Assembly (NCBI GenBank): GCA_964502145.1
Contig: CAZCVI010000026.1
Location: 1-64,000, forward strand
Origin: CAZCVI01 sp964502145
GTDB lineage: Bacteria > Acidobacteriota > Aminicenantia > UBA2199
Direction: 5' to 3'
DNA length: 64,000 nucleotides
This document shows positions 8,796 to 18,247 of the stretch, piece after piece. The notes beneath the pieces were generated by a model. It was given only the letters and a program-made list of their open reading frames with translations, was not told the origin of the DNA and did no database searches. Made by a program: the position numbers and the translations under genes. Each line of letters starts with the position of its first letter. Position 1 is the stretch's first letter.

Positions 8796-10091
8796 CTATT
8801 TACCAGTGATGACCGCTTGCAATGCCGCCTTCAATGAGGATTCGGAATCAATCAGGAAATTAGCGGAAGTCACGACTTTATCACCTTCATACAAACCGCT
8901 AATTAATTCGAACAGCTCGCCACTACGTGCCCCGATTTTTACTTCTACTGGCAGCAATTGGTTTTCTTTGCCCACCACAAACACATAGTCGCGGTCACCA
9001 CCCCGCATGACAGCGCTACCGGGAATAGTTAACTTCTCACCCAGCTCAATTTTCAAACGGGCGTCCGCGTACATTTCCGGTTTAAAGTAAAATTCCGGGT
9101 TAGCAATTTCAAAACGTGCCTTTAGGGTACGGGTCATAGGGTCCAGGGTGGGGTCCAAGAAGACGATCTTACCGGGAAAGGATTGTTCCGGTTGATTTGG
9201 CAGTGTGATTTCCAATGCCGTGCCAATCTTGACATAGGGCAGGTCAACCTCGTAGATATCCACCAGTCCCCAGACATGCGTCAGGTCCGTAATCAACATC
9301 AAGGATTCACCTGCCATGATCTTTTGGCCCGGTAAAACCATTTTTTCACTCACCACGCCCGAAGCCGGAGCAAAGAGGGTCAGTGTTTTTTGTGTTTCCC
9401 CGCTATTTTCGATCTGTGTGATTTGTTTGTCGGTTATTTCCCACAGCTTTAAACGTTGCCGTGCCGCTTGCAGAAGATTTTGTCCTTGGCGGGCCAGTGT
9501 TTCATACTCTTTGCCTGTAAATTCCCGCACCATGGCGACCGCCGTGAGTAATTCTTGTTGCGCTTCCACCAGTTCCGGGCTATAGATAGAGAGTAGCGGG
9601 GCGCCTTTTTTTACTAATTGGCCCGTGACGTTAACGTTTAGTTTTTCCACCCAGCCTTCAATACGGGAGGTGACGCGGACTTGTCGTGTTTCATCCACAG
9701 CGATGCGGGCAGAAGTGCGGATGTCGCGGCTTAATTGTTTTAGTTCCACAGTGCCATACGTTAATCCGAGGCGTTTGCTAGCTACCGGGGAAATGGTAAC
9801 AGAGGCCAAACCCTTTGTGCCCATGCCGACTGCCGTTTCCACTTTATCCGTGTCAGGGATAGGCACAAGGTTCATACCGCAGATGGGGCATTCGCCCATT
9901 TTATCCGCCGTGTAGGTGGGATGCATGGGGCAATGGAACATCTTGTGCTGGTGGGATTCTGCTTTATCTGCCACGGCTTGTGTCTGGCTTTGGCCTGCCG
10001 CTTTTTTCTCTCCGCAGGCGTTGCAGGTGAAGACTAAAACAGAGATCAGGGTAATAAAACTGAATATATAAATAATAGGATTTGGTTTCAT
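8796..10091 (-). CDS. cusB: CusB-type periplasmic adaptor with N-terminal heavy-metal-binding domain
   Basis: A 431-aa membrane-fusion protein linking CusA to the outer-membrane channel. It has an N-terminal export signal with cysteines at about 23 and 26 that could be lipidated, though the lipobox is not canonical. A heavy-metal-binding domain follows at about 50-80, with FHCPMHPTY and ECPICGMNLVP motifs (paired CPMH and CPICGM). The barrel-sandwich, hairpin and beta-barrel parts of the RND adaptor come next, including IYSPELVEAQQELL. Fused metal-binding domains occur in CusB relatives of environmental bacteria. It lies 6 nt downstream of the cusC-like gene and 9 nt before cusA. Confidence 0.93.
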   Translation of the reverse strand: MKPNPIIYIFSFITLISVLVFTCNACGEKKAAGQSQTQAVADKAESHQHKMFHCPMHPTYTADKMGECPICGMNLVPIPDTDKVETAVGMGTKGLASVTISPVASKRLGLTYGTVELKQLSRDIRTSARIAVDETRQVRVTSRIEGWVEKLNVNVTGQLVKKGAPLLSIYSPELVEAQQELLTAVAMVREFTGKEYETLARQGQNLLQAARQRLKLWEITDKQITQIENSGETQKTLTLFAPASGVVSEKMVLPGQKIMAGESLMLITDLTHVWGLVDIYEVDLPYVKIGTALEITLPNQPEQSFPGKIVFLDPTLDPMTRTLKARFEIANPEFYFKPEMYADARLKIELGEKLTIPGSAVMRGGDRDYVFVVGKENQLLPVEVKIGARSGELFELISGLYEGDKVVTSANFLIDSESSLKAALQAVITGK

Positions 10092-10097
10092 TTGTGT

Positions 10098-11387
10098 TTA
10101 CTCCTTAATGGGCAGCAGGGGTGAGGCGGTTATAGATTCAATAACAGCCAGGGCGTTCCACAACTGCACCAATTCACGTTGATAGGCCAGTTCAGCGGAA
10201 AATTGAGTGGAAATATCACTCAGCAACGCCATAAAATCGGTCTTGTTGACCGGGTAGGCGGAGAACGATGATTCCAACGCCAACCGGGCCGGGGGGATAA
10301 TGCGGGTTTTATATAATTGAATGAGGTTTGCAGAGGTTTTTGCACGCAGGAAATTATCGTTTAGTACCATCTGCATATCGTTTGTCATGAAAGAAGTTTC
10401 CTGTTTGGCGCTTTCAGCCAGTGCTTGGGCTTCGTGCCAGCGGGGGAATTGTTTACGTCCGGCAAACAGGGGTATTGTCACACCCAGCATCAGTTGAACC
10501 ATCGCCGGTAATTTTCCCTTGTATTCATATGTTGCATTCACGGTCACATCTGGTTTGAATTCCTTGCGGGCCATGGTTACCATTAGGGAGCGTTCGGCTG
10601 CCATCGCCTCGGCTTCTTTAAGACGTGGGGATTGTTTCAGTAGAGTTTCCTGCAATTGGGCCAAAGAGACTGGAATCGTCTCGCAGGCAATAGCTTCTGG
10701 TTTATCCAGCGGGTGGTCAGCCGGGTAATTCAGCAGGAGATTGATGGTGGCTTCTTTCATTTTAATCATCTCTTTCATCGGGATAATCATTTCGTCCATG
10801 CGGGAGATTTCCAGTTGTGTTTTGAAGATATCACTTTGAATACCGCTGCCCACCGCATAGCGGGTTTCAGTTAGAACCAGGACCTTTTGCATTAATTCCT
10901 TTTGTTTTTCCGTGATATTGACAGCTTGGTAGGCGTAATAAAGATCAAAATAGGCCATTTTTACCTGTTTGAAAATATCCAGTTTCGTCGCTTCCAGTGC
11001 GTGAAGTCGTCCTTCGTGAGCTTGGCGGGCTATATCCCCGGCCAAATGGAGTTTGCCGTAGAGGGGGAACATTTGTGATAGAGAGAACATGATACCGCTG
11101 GAAGGATCTTTGCCGATCATCCATTCCGAGAGTCCCATGTGTTTGATGCCTATTTCAATCATGGGGTCTGGGAGGGTTTGGGCTGGTTTGATGCGAAAGG
11201 AATAAGCCAAGACTTCTTGTTCTGACGCTTTGATTTTGGGGTTTTTAACAGCCGCAGTGGTCAGCAATTCTTTCAAAGACAGCGGCTTGTCTTCCACTGC
11301 CAATAAATTAGAAGCCATCAGCCCACATGATATAATATATATCGTATATATCAGAATTAATTTTTCCATTACCTTTATAACATTCAT
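10098..11387 (-). CDS. cusC: CusC/TolC-family outer-membrane efflux protein
   Basis: A 429-aa outer-membrane channel component. A hydrophobic signal peptide ends around residue 30 (LLAVEDKP). Two alpha-helical TolC repeats follow, with the usual LKELLTTAAVKNPKIKASEQ opening. It is the first gene of the operon and is transcribed from the promoter at 11459-11431. I keep the start at 11387, which has AGGTG upstream; an internal ATG six codons later is an alternative. With the adaptor and pump it would form a tripartite exporter for copper/silver ions. Confidence 0.9.
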   Translation of the reverse strand: MNVIKVMEKLILIYTIYIISCGLMASNLLAVEDKPLSLKELLTTAAVKNPKIKASEQEVLAYSFRIKPAQTLPDPMIEIGIKHMGLSEWMIGKDPSSGIMFSLSQMFPLYGKLHLAGDIARQAHEGRLHALEATKLDIFKQVKMAYFDLYYAYQAVNITEKQKELMQKVLVLTETRYAVGSGIQSDIFKTQLEISRMDEMIIPMKEMIKMKEATINLLLNYPADHPLDKPEAIACETIPVSLAQLQETLLKQSPRLKEAEAMAAERSLMVTMARKEFKPDVTVNATYEYKGKLPAMVQLMLGVTIPLFAGRKQFPRWHEAQALAESAKQETSFMTNDMQMVLNDNFLRAKTSANLIQLYKTRIIPPARLALESSFSAYPVNKTDFMALLSDISTQFSAELAYQRELVQLWNALAVIESITASPLLPIKE

Positions 11388-11430
11388 GGTTCACCTATTC
11401 GCGGCAAGATATGATACCGCACCGGTTTCC

Positions 11431-11459
11431 ATTCTAAGAGAATAAGAAAGGAAAGTCAA
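11431..11459 (-). promoter_or_regulatory. Promoter of the cusCBA operon
   Basis: On the minus strand: TTGACT (11459-11454), a 17-bp spacer, TAGAAT (11436-11431). The -35 box directly abuts the first recognisable codons of the truncated AAA/nuclease relic on the other strand, so the relic's break point lies at the promoter edge. I could not identify an MerR- or CusR-type operator dyad with confidence. Confidence 0.6.
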
Positions 11460-12761
11460 CAGCATATTGAAAAAATATTCCCACCCATCAAACACTCTTT
11501 TGATTATGAAGGAAGTATCAGTGACTATGCCAAAAGTTTGGAGAGGCTGCTTGTTTTCTTAACCCGGTTTTATGGGCAACGGGCTGTTATTTTGATTGAT
11601 GAGTACGATGCTCCAGCTCTAACCGGTTATAATAATGATTATTATGAAGAAGTGATCAATTTCATCAGTATTTTTATGAGCGGCGGATTAAAAGATACGG
11701 GCCAATACTTGGAAAAAGGAATTATAACAGGTATCATGAGGATTGCCAAGGAATCGATTTTCTCTGGGTTCAATAATCCCGGGGTATACACATTACTCTC
11801 GTCAAAGTTTAGCGACCATTTTGGCTTCACTGAAACAGAAGTAAGAACAATGTTGGAAGATTTTCAGGTTATGGACATGATTGAACAAGTGCAGTTGTGG
11901 TATAACGGTTACTTCTTCGGTGGCAAGGTTATTTATAATCCTTGGTCCATTATTAATTTCCTAAATGATGAAGAAAAAGAATTGATTCCTTATTGGGTCA
12001 ATACTTCCGACAATAAGATCGTGAATTATTTACTGTCCAAGGGCGGCATGGAACTGAGGAAAGAAATGGAACAACTGATCCGTGGTGATTCCATAGAAAA
12101 AGCTATTGACGAGAATATCGTTCTTAAAGATATCTCTACAGATGAGGAGGTATTGTGGAGTTTTCTATTAATGGGAGGATACCTGAAGCAAACCACCAAA
12201 AGAATGGATGAGGTCTCCGATAGATTTTTTTATACCCTTTCTATTCCCAATAAAGAAGTAAAAACAATATATACCCGGATTATCCGTCGCTATTTTTCCG
12301 AAAAGATAGAAAACGAGAAGTTAGAGATCATGCTCAAAGCTCTGATTGAAGGCGATATCCAACTCTTCGAGAAAATGTTAAAACAAATTGTGCTGGCCGT
12401 CTTCAGTTATCATGATTTTGGTGGTGAACCGGAGAAAGTATATCATGCACTCGTGGCAGGTCTGCTGATTTGGATCACCAATACCCATGAAGTCAGATCC
12501 AACCGCGAATCCGGTTACGGCAGATATGATATTATGATTATTCCCAAAGATGTTTCCAAGATCGGTTATGTGATCGAGTTCAAATCGGTGGCTAGTGATG
12601 AGCATGAAACAATAGAAACAGCCTTAGAAGCTGCCCTGTCCCAAATCGAAGCGAAACAATACGAAACAGAACTCAAAGAACGCGGCATCACAAACATCAA
12701 AAAACTGGCCATTGCCTTTTTAGGCAAAGCTGTTTCTGTGAAAGAAAGAGGGAAAGAGTAA
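11460..12761 (+). pseudogene. 5'-truncated AAA-ATPase/PD-(D/E)XK nuclease relic (DUF1703-type)
   Basis: The frame is open from upstream of 11460 to the stop at 12761. The only initiation codon in a sensible place is a TTG at 11538, giving 407 aa. Family similarity starts before that TTG, with in-frame codons for PPIKHSFDYEGSISDYAKS, so the gene has lost its N-terminal part, including the RPRRFGKS Walker A segment found in the full-length relatives at 20513 and 22848. What remains includes Walker B (VILIDEYDAP) and the C-terminal nuclease motif GRYDIMI...YVIEFK, which is intact. It has no promoter or Shine-Dalgarno site. The subfamily differs from the 600-aa pair and shares only the general architecture. 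Confidence 0.75.
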
Positions 12762-12790
12762 AACTTAATGGCTTGAGCGTTGCTGATTCT

Positions 12791-13786
12791 CTAATCATTC
12801 TCCATTAATCCTTTCTCTTTCATCCACTGGTCGTTGAATATGGTGGAGAGGTAACGGGAAGCACTATCAGGAAAGATAGTGGCAATACGTGCGGGTTTGT
12901 CCAATGAACGGGCGAGTTTTAATACACCCCACAATGCGGCACCACTGGAACCACCAGCAAGAATTCCTTCTTCACGCACGAGTTGGCGAGCATGAAGAAA
13001 GGATTCACGGTCGGTAACCTGGTACATGTCATCAATCAATTCAAATTCCACGGTCTTAAGCAGGAACTCGTCACCCAACCCTTCAATCAAATAGGGACTG
13101 GAGGGGGTGATTTTACCGGTATGGAAGTAATCATAAAAGATAGAGCCCTTGGGATCGATCGCAATGATTTTGATACGGGGGTCTTTCTCTTTGAGGTAAC
13201 GAGACACACCGGAAATAGTGCCACCTGTACCAATACCAGCTACGAAATAATCAATCCGGCCTGCCATTTGTTCCCAGATTTCAGGGCCGGTAGTAGTATA
13301 GTGGGTCTCGTTGTTTTCGCGGTTACTGTGTTGGTCCGGGAAATAACAACCGGGGGTTGACGCCACCAAACGGGGCGTAATATTATTATAACTGTCGGGC
13401 GATGCGGGGGGGAGTTTGCTGTCCACCATGTGTATTTCTACACCGAGTGCTTTCAATTGGTCCATTTTTTCTTTGCTCATGGAGTCTCGAACTACTACTT
13501 TTAAGCGATACCCTTTTTGCAAGGCTACCAGCGCCAAGCCTACCGCCGTATTGCCCGAAGAATTCTCTATAATCAATTGACCGTTTTTGATACGCCCGTC
13601 TTGCTCTGCTTTTTCAATCATATGACGGGCGACGCGGTCTTTTATACTGCCCATGGGATTGAGAAATTCCAGCTTCGCATAAATCTCGCTCTTTATCCCA
13701 TCCGTAATTTTATTCAACCTGACCATGGGAGTATTCCCCACTACATCAAGAATGCTCTGATACACCTGCTCGTTTCTATTATTCAT
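12791..13786 (-). CDS. PLP-dependent cystathionine beta-synthase/cysteine synthase-type enzyme
   Basis: A 331-aa fold-type II PLP enzyme. The Schiff-base lysine lies in NPMGSIKDRVA (about 44-54), the substrate-binding loop is ENSSGNTAVGLAL, and the PLP phosphate cup is GIGTGGTISG. The IEGLGDEFL motif near residue 240 is typical of cystathionine beta-synthases rather than O-acetylserine sulfhydrylases, but no C-terminal CBS domains are present. It would condense serine (or an acylated serine) with homocysteine or sulfide. Monocistronic by appearance and convergent with the relic before it. An exact choice between CBS and CysK needs a phylogeny. Confidence 0.88.
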   Translation of the reverse strand: MNNRNEQVYQSILDVVGNTPMVRLNKITDGIKSEIYAKLEFLNPMGSIKDRVARHMIEKAEQDGRIKNGQLIIENSSGNTAVGLALVALQKGYRLKVVVRDSMSKEKMDQLKALGVEIHMVDSKLPPASPDSYNNITPRLVASTPGCYFPDQHSNRENNETHYTTTGPEIWEQMAGRIDYFVAGIGTGGTISGVSRYLKEKDPRIKIIAIDPKGSIFYDYFHTGKITPSSPYLIEGLGDEFLLKTVEFELIDDMYQVTDRESFLHARQLVREEGILAGGSSGAALWGVLKLARSLDKPARIATIFPDSASRYLSTIFNDQWMKEKGLMEND

Positions 13787-13965
13787 GTAGAATTCCTTTA
13801 TTTCCTCGTATTTTATTTCTGGTTCTGTAAAAATAAATTCAGTACATGATAGTTTATCCCAAATTATCAGAACTGTAAAGATATTTTTTTCGTATAATAA
13901 TTATGTCACCTGTGAAAACTATCATATAATATAGTCTTAATTAAACTGCAAAAAAGGAAAAGATC

Positions 13966-15780
13966 ATGATATATACGAATTTCATTTTTTTCATCGTGGC
14001 CATAGCCACCTTTGCCATGTCACCGGGGAAAGGGACCAATCTCGTTTTGTTTCCTTTAAACCTTGTGTTAATTGTCTTGTCGATCGTGGGGTTTTGGATT
14101 TTTAACCGCAACAAGTTCATGAAACTGCGCTTCGACCTGGAGAATGAAAACATCTCAATGACTGAAGCCAAAAGACTTTTCCCGCGGATAATCACGCGAA
14201 ATCTGGCAGCGGCGGTTTTTTTATTTACCCTGGCGACGTATCTCTTCGATTTAAAAAAACTGTTGGTGCAAGTGCCAGGAATCGGGAACATGGGCATCGC
14301 GATTAATATGGCCGGGTTACTGGTATTCATCCTGTACATGGCAATTGTATGGTACTGGGCTTTTTTGGCTCTGGGCGAGGTGTTTCACATCGGCAAGTCT
14401 GCCGCACATTACGTGGTGGACAATATCAAGTTCAACTTGGTTACCGTGATACCGTGGCTCCTGTTTATTGCAGCCAATGATTTTTTTAATATTGATAATG
14501 TCCCCTTGTTGTTTCAAGTGGGCATCTTCATTGCCATGATGGTGATCTTGTCGATCTTCTCGCCATTGTTAATCGTGTGGTTATGGGATTGTAAACCGCT
14601 GGAAGACGGGGAGTTAAAAAACGAAATTTTAACCTACTGCGCGGCGCAAGGGGTTAAATTTAAAGAGATTATGTCTTGGAACGCGTTGAACCAAAGTCTG
14701 GTCACGGCTGGAGTGATTGGGTTGCTGTATCCGTTCCGGTACTTGATGCTGACACCGGAATTAATGAAGATGCTCAATAAAGATGAACTGATGGCTGTGG
14801 TCAGTCATGAAACAGCCCATGTCAAGAAAAAACACATGCTCTATTATCTGATATTCTTTATCGGGTTTTTAGTGGTGAGTATTGGTTGTGAAGACTGGTT
14901 GGTTGTATTGCTTACCACCCCGATTGGTACAGCCATGCGTTTATCTATCAATGATACCCTGTTGAATCTTTTCCAGGTTTCTGTGACTATTGCCACGTTT
15001 ATCATTTATTTCCGTTTTATATTTGGTTTTTTTATGCGTAATTTTGAGCGTCAGGCAGATGTATTTTGTTTTGAATCCGGTATCAACCCGGCCCACATGA
15101 TTGGTTCCTTCATGAAGTTAGGCGGGAGCGATGAGGGGAAAAAGTCCAACTGGCATCATTTCACTATTTCGCAACGTATGGAGTTTATTAATCGCTGCCT
15201 GGAACAACCGCAACGTATCACCGCACATGCGCGTAAGCTGAACCGATTTATTGCTGGTTTTATGGGTGTTCTGATTATATTGGCCATACTTTCTCTTTAC
15301 CCGAACGCGATGAAGACGCCCTATCAAATAAACTTGTCGCAAATAGAAGCGGATATGCATAGTCGCATCAGCTTGGAACCGGACAATTTTAAATGGTATT
15401 CCGTATTGGGGATGGTCTCTTTTGAATTGCAGAAATGGCAACAGGCGCGGGATGCATACGAACACTCGCTCAAACTGAACATCCGGCAACCGGAAATACT
15501 CAACAATCTGGCCTGGTTTTATTTAACATGCCCGGAACAAAAACACTTGGATAACCACCGGGCACTGAACTTGGCCCGCGATGCGATCAAGTTACAGCAA
15601 GCCCCACATATCTACGATACGTTGGCAGAAGCTTATTTCCAAAATGGCATGTACCAGGAAGCGTATCTGGCAGCCTACCAAGCCCTGGCTATGGCGACTG
15701 AAAATATTCTGTACTTTAAAAAACAACTGGAAAAGATGCACAAATACTATGTCAAATCGAAATCCAGTATTAATATCTAA
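13966..15780 (+). CDS. M48-family membrane metallopeptidase with C-terminal TPR domain
   Basis: A 604-aa integral membrane zinc protease. Several hydrophobic helices cover roughly residues 1-210. The zinc motif HETAH (in VSHETAHVKKKH, about 282-293) is followed by further helices, and by ERQADVFCFESG, the third-ligand region of the HtpX/Ste24 families. After another helix (IAGFMGVLIILAILSLYP) a C-terminal TPR-like region covers about 460-600. AAGGA precedes the ATG. Two TATAAT-like hexamers occur at 13893 and 13925 without strong -35 boxes. Likely role: quality control of membrane proteins, with the TPRs binding partners. Confidence 0.88.
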   Translation: MIYTNFIFFIVAIATFAMSPGKGTNLVLFPLNLVLIVLSIVGFWIFNRNKFMKLRFDLENENISMTEAKRLFPRIITRNLAAAVFLFTLATYLFDLKKLLVQVPGIGNMGIAINMAGLLVFILYMAIVWYWAFLALGEVFHIGKSAAHYVVDNIKFNLVTVIPWLLFIAANDFFNIDNVPLLFQVGIFIAMMVILSIFSPLLIVWLWDCKPLEDGELKNEILTYCAAQGVKFKEIMSWNALNQSLVTAGVIGLLYPFRYLMLTPELMKMLNKDELMAVVSHETAHVKKKHMLYYLIFFIGFLVVSIGCEDWLVVLLTTPIGTAMRLSINDTLLNLFQVSVTIATFIIYFRFIFGFFMRNFERQADVFCFESGINPAHMIGSFMKLGGSDEGKKSNWHHFTISQRMEFINRCLEQPQRITAHARKLNRFIAGFMGVLIILAILSLYPNAMKTPYQINLSQIEADMHSRISLEPDNFKWYSVLGMVSFELQKWQQARDAYEHSLKLNIRQPEILNNLAWFYLTCPEQKHLDNHRALNLARDAIKLQQAPHIYDTLAEAYFQNGMYQEAYLAAYQALAMATENILYFKKQLEKMHKYYVKSKSSINI

Positions 15781-15880
15781 TTAATATTTAGCTCCAGACC
15801 CTTTCTGGCAATGGCTGAACATTGCCAGCACATTGCCAGAATAGTGTCAGAACCTTTTGGGCACAACCCAACACAAATAA

Positions 15881-16447
15881 TTATTTGGCAGCCATCAATT
15901 TTAAAACAACTTGGTCCAACAACTTCTTGTTGTTGATCAGGGTCAATGAATACCCCGACAAGTCTTTGGTAAATTTTTGCATTAACCGGATAAAAGAGGG
16001 GTCTGATTTCATCGTGGTGATTCTTTCCAATACCTTGGCCAATGTGGTCTCACTCTCACGGAAGATTTGTTTGAAGCGTCTGGCCTGGATATCCAAGCGG
16101 AAGACAGAGTTCAAGAAATCGTCTTTCGTGATACAGATGGGATACAAGAGATCGTAAGCTTTATACAGTGTGTCCAGATCATTGGTTGCCAATTCTTTTT
16201 TGAAGCTTAGTACCATCCCCTTGGTGGTCTTGAAAAAGTCCAGCAATTCTTTTTCAGAGGGTTTGGGCACCACTGGGAGTTTGGGCCAATCGGGGATCAA
16301 TGCTTCCCACCGATAAGGTTCTGACAGTAAAAACCAGGCGGTGGCAAAACACACGGGATAAAAAATACGCTGGGAAGCCGGGACAAAATCGGTCATGTGC
16401 TTCAGGTGTTCTTCCAAAAATACTAAAAATTCTTCATAGGTTTTCAT
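15881..16447 (-). CDS. Conserved hypothetical protein, 188 aa
   Basis: I do not recognise a family. The sequence is mostly alpha-helical and charged, without signal peptide or membrane helix, and contains a Pro-rich linker (about 68-84). It lies 6 nt after the lepA stop on the same strand and so is probably cotranscribed as the last gene of the tatA-methyltransferase-lepA operon. It is long, has codon usage like its neighbours and shows no frameshift, so it is likely a real gene. Confidence 0.7.
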   Translation of the reverse strand: MKTYEEFLVFLEEHLKHMTDFVPASQRIFYPVCFATAWFLLSEPYRWEALIPDWPKLPVVPKPSEKELLDFFKTTKGMVLSFKKELATNDLDTLYKAYDLLYPICITKDDFLNSVFRLDIQARRFKQIFRESETTLAKVLERITTMKSDPSFIRLMQKFTKDLSGYSLTLINNKKLLDQVVLKLMAAK

Positions 16448-16453
16448 TATCTT

Positions 16454-18247
16454 TTAATCCTCCAATTCCAGGGCAGCTAAAAACGCTTCTTGCGGTATAT
16501 CTACCTTGCCAATTCGTTTCATGCGTTTCTTCCCTTTCTTTTGTTTGTCCAGTAGTTTCATTTTTCGTGAAATGTCGCCGCCATAACATTTGGCCAGCAC
16601 GTTTTTTCCCACTGATTTGACCACAGTCCTGGCAATTACCCGTTTATTCAGTGCGGCCTGGATTACCACTTCGAATAGTTGTCGGGGAATAACCGTTTTC
16701 ATCTTGGAAGTCAATTGACTTCCGATAGTATACGCTTTTTCACGATGAACGATGAGTGCCAAGGCATCAATAGGATCCCCATTGATCAGGATATCCATTT
16801 TGATCAAGGGGGAATCCCGATAATCTTTAAACTCGTAGTCAAAAGAAGCATAGCCCTGGGAAATCGATTTTATCTTATTGAAAAAATCATACAATACTTC
16901 TGCCAATGGGAGTTCGTATGTTAAATGAACCCGCTGGGCACTGATATAATCCATTTTTTTATGCACACCCCGACGCGTTTGCAACAATTTCAGAACATTG
17001 CCCAGATAGGCATCGGGAGTGATGATAATGGCTTCGATAAACGGTTCTTCAATTTTGCGTATATATTGGGGTTCAGGCAATTGGCCGGGGGATTCAATCT
17101 CGAAGACTTCGCCCTTGGTATTGGTAACCCGGTAGCGCACGGAAGGCGCGGTAGTCACAATAGAAAGATTGTATTCCCGTTCCAATCGTTCCTGGATAAT
17201 CTCTTTATGGAGCAATCCTAAAAACCCGAGACGAAAGCCAATGCCTAAGGCCGGGGAAGATTCCGGTTCATAGTTCAGGGAGGAATCGTTGAGGGTTAAT
17301 TTTTCGATGGCGTCGCGTAATTCCTCGTGGCTTGTTCCCGATGAAGGATAAAAGCCAGCAAACACCATGGACTGGGGTTCTTTAAAACCGGGCAATGCTA
17401 CCACGCCGGATTCTTTGGCCAGGGTAACGGTATCTCCGATTTTAACTTCGTGGATATTTTTGATCGTACCGATAATGTAACCTACTTCTCCGGCAGACAA
17501 TTCTTTCATTGGTTTGGGTTTAGGGGTATGGACACCCAATTCGCTGATCTCATATTCCGAGCCATTGGATAAGAATTTAATACGATCGCCTTTCTTCAAG
17601 AGGCCGTCGATGATACGCACGAGAATAATCACGCCCCGGTACGCATCGAACCAAGAATCAAAGATCAAGGCTTTAAGTGGGCCATCAGGATTGCCCTGGG
17701 GTGATGGAATCCGTTTGATAATGGCGGGAATAATCTGATCTACGCCCTCGCCGCTCTTGGCACTGACTTTTAATGCCTCGTCGCGGCTGATACCGATGAC
17801 ACTTTCCATCTGGTCCAGTGATTTTTCCAATTCATTGTTGGGCAGATCGATTTTATTCATGATGGGGATTAAGACCAGATCGTTTTCCATGGCCAGGTAG
17901 GTATTGGCGACGGTTTGCGCTTCCACTCCCTGGGTGGCATCAATCACCAGCAGGGCTCCCTCGCACGCTGAAAGGGACCGGGAAACCTCGTAATTAAAAT
18001 CAATGTGCCCGGGGGTATCAATTAAATTCAATATATAATCCTGGCCCTCGGGATCGGTATAATTCAAACATACAAAATGGGATTTGATCGTGATCCCTCG
18101 TTCCCGTTCCAGGTCCATTGAATCTAAGACCTGTTCTTGCATATCCCGTTTGGAGATCGCACCGGTTATTTCCAGCAGCCGGTCCGAAAGAGTAGTTTTG
18201 CCGTGATCGATATGGGCAATTATAGAAAAATTCCTAATGTGTTTCAT
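16454..18247 (-). CDS. lepA: Elongation factor 4 (LepA), ribosomal back-translocase GTPase
   Basis: A full-length 597-aa translational GTPase. G1 is AHIDHGKTTL (residues 11-20), the effector-region G2 lies in RERGITIK, G3 is DTPGHIDF, and G4 is NKID. The GTPase domain is followed by domain II and the EF-G-like III and V domains. The LepA-specific C-terminal domain ends in AKCYGGDISRKMKLLDKQ, a highly conserved LepA signature. It acts on stalled or mistranslocated ribosomes. The start overlaps the methyltransferase stop by 4 nt (ATGA), so the two are coupled. Confidence 0.98.
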   Translation of the reverse strand: MKHIRNFSIIAHIDHGKTTLSDRLLEITGAISKRDMQEQVLDSMDLERERGITIKSHFVCLNYTDPEGQDYILNLIDTPGHIDFNYEVSRSLSACEGALLVIDATQGVEAQTVANTYLAMENDLVLIPIMNKIDLPNNELEKSLDQMESVIGISRDEALKVSAKSGEGVDQIIPAIIKRIPSPQGNPDGPLKALIFDSWFDAYRGVIILVRIIDGLLKKGDRIKFLSNGSEYEISELGVHTPKPKPMKELSAGEVGYIIGTIKNIHEVKIGDTVTLAKESGVVALPGFKEPQSMVFAGFYPSSGTSHEELRDAIEKLTLNDSSLNYEPESSPALGIGFRLGFLGLLHKEIIQERLEREYNLSIVTTAPSVRYRVTNTKGEVFEIESPGQLPEPQYIRKIEEPFIEAIIITPDAYLGNVLKLLQTRRGVHKKMDYISAQRVHLTYELPLAEVLYDFFNKIKSISQGYASFDYEFKDYRDSPLIKMDILINGDPIDALALIVHREKAYTIGSQLTSKMKTVIPRQLFEVVIQAALNKRVIARTVVKSVGKNVLAKCYGGDISRKMKLLDKQKKGKKRMKRIGKVDIPQEAFLAALELED

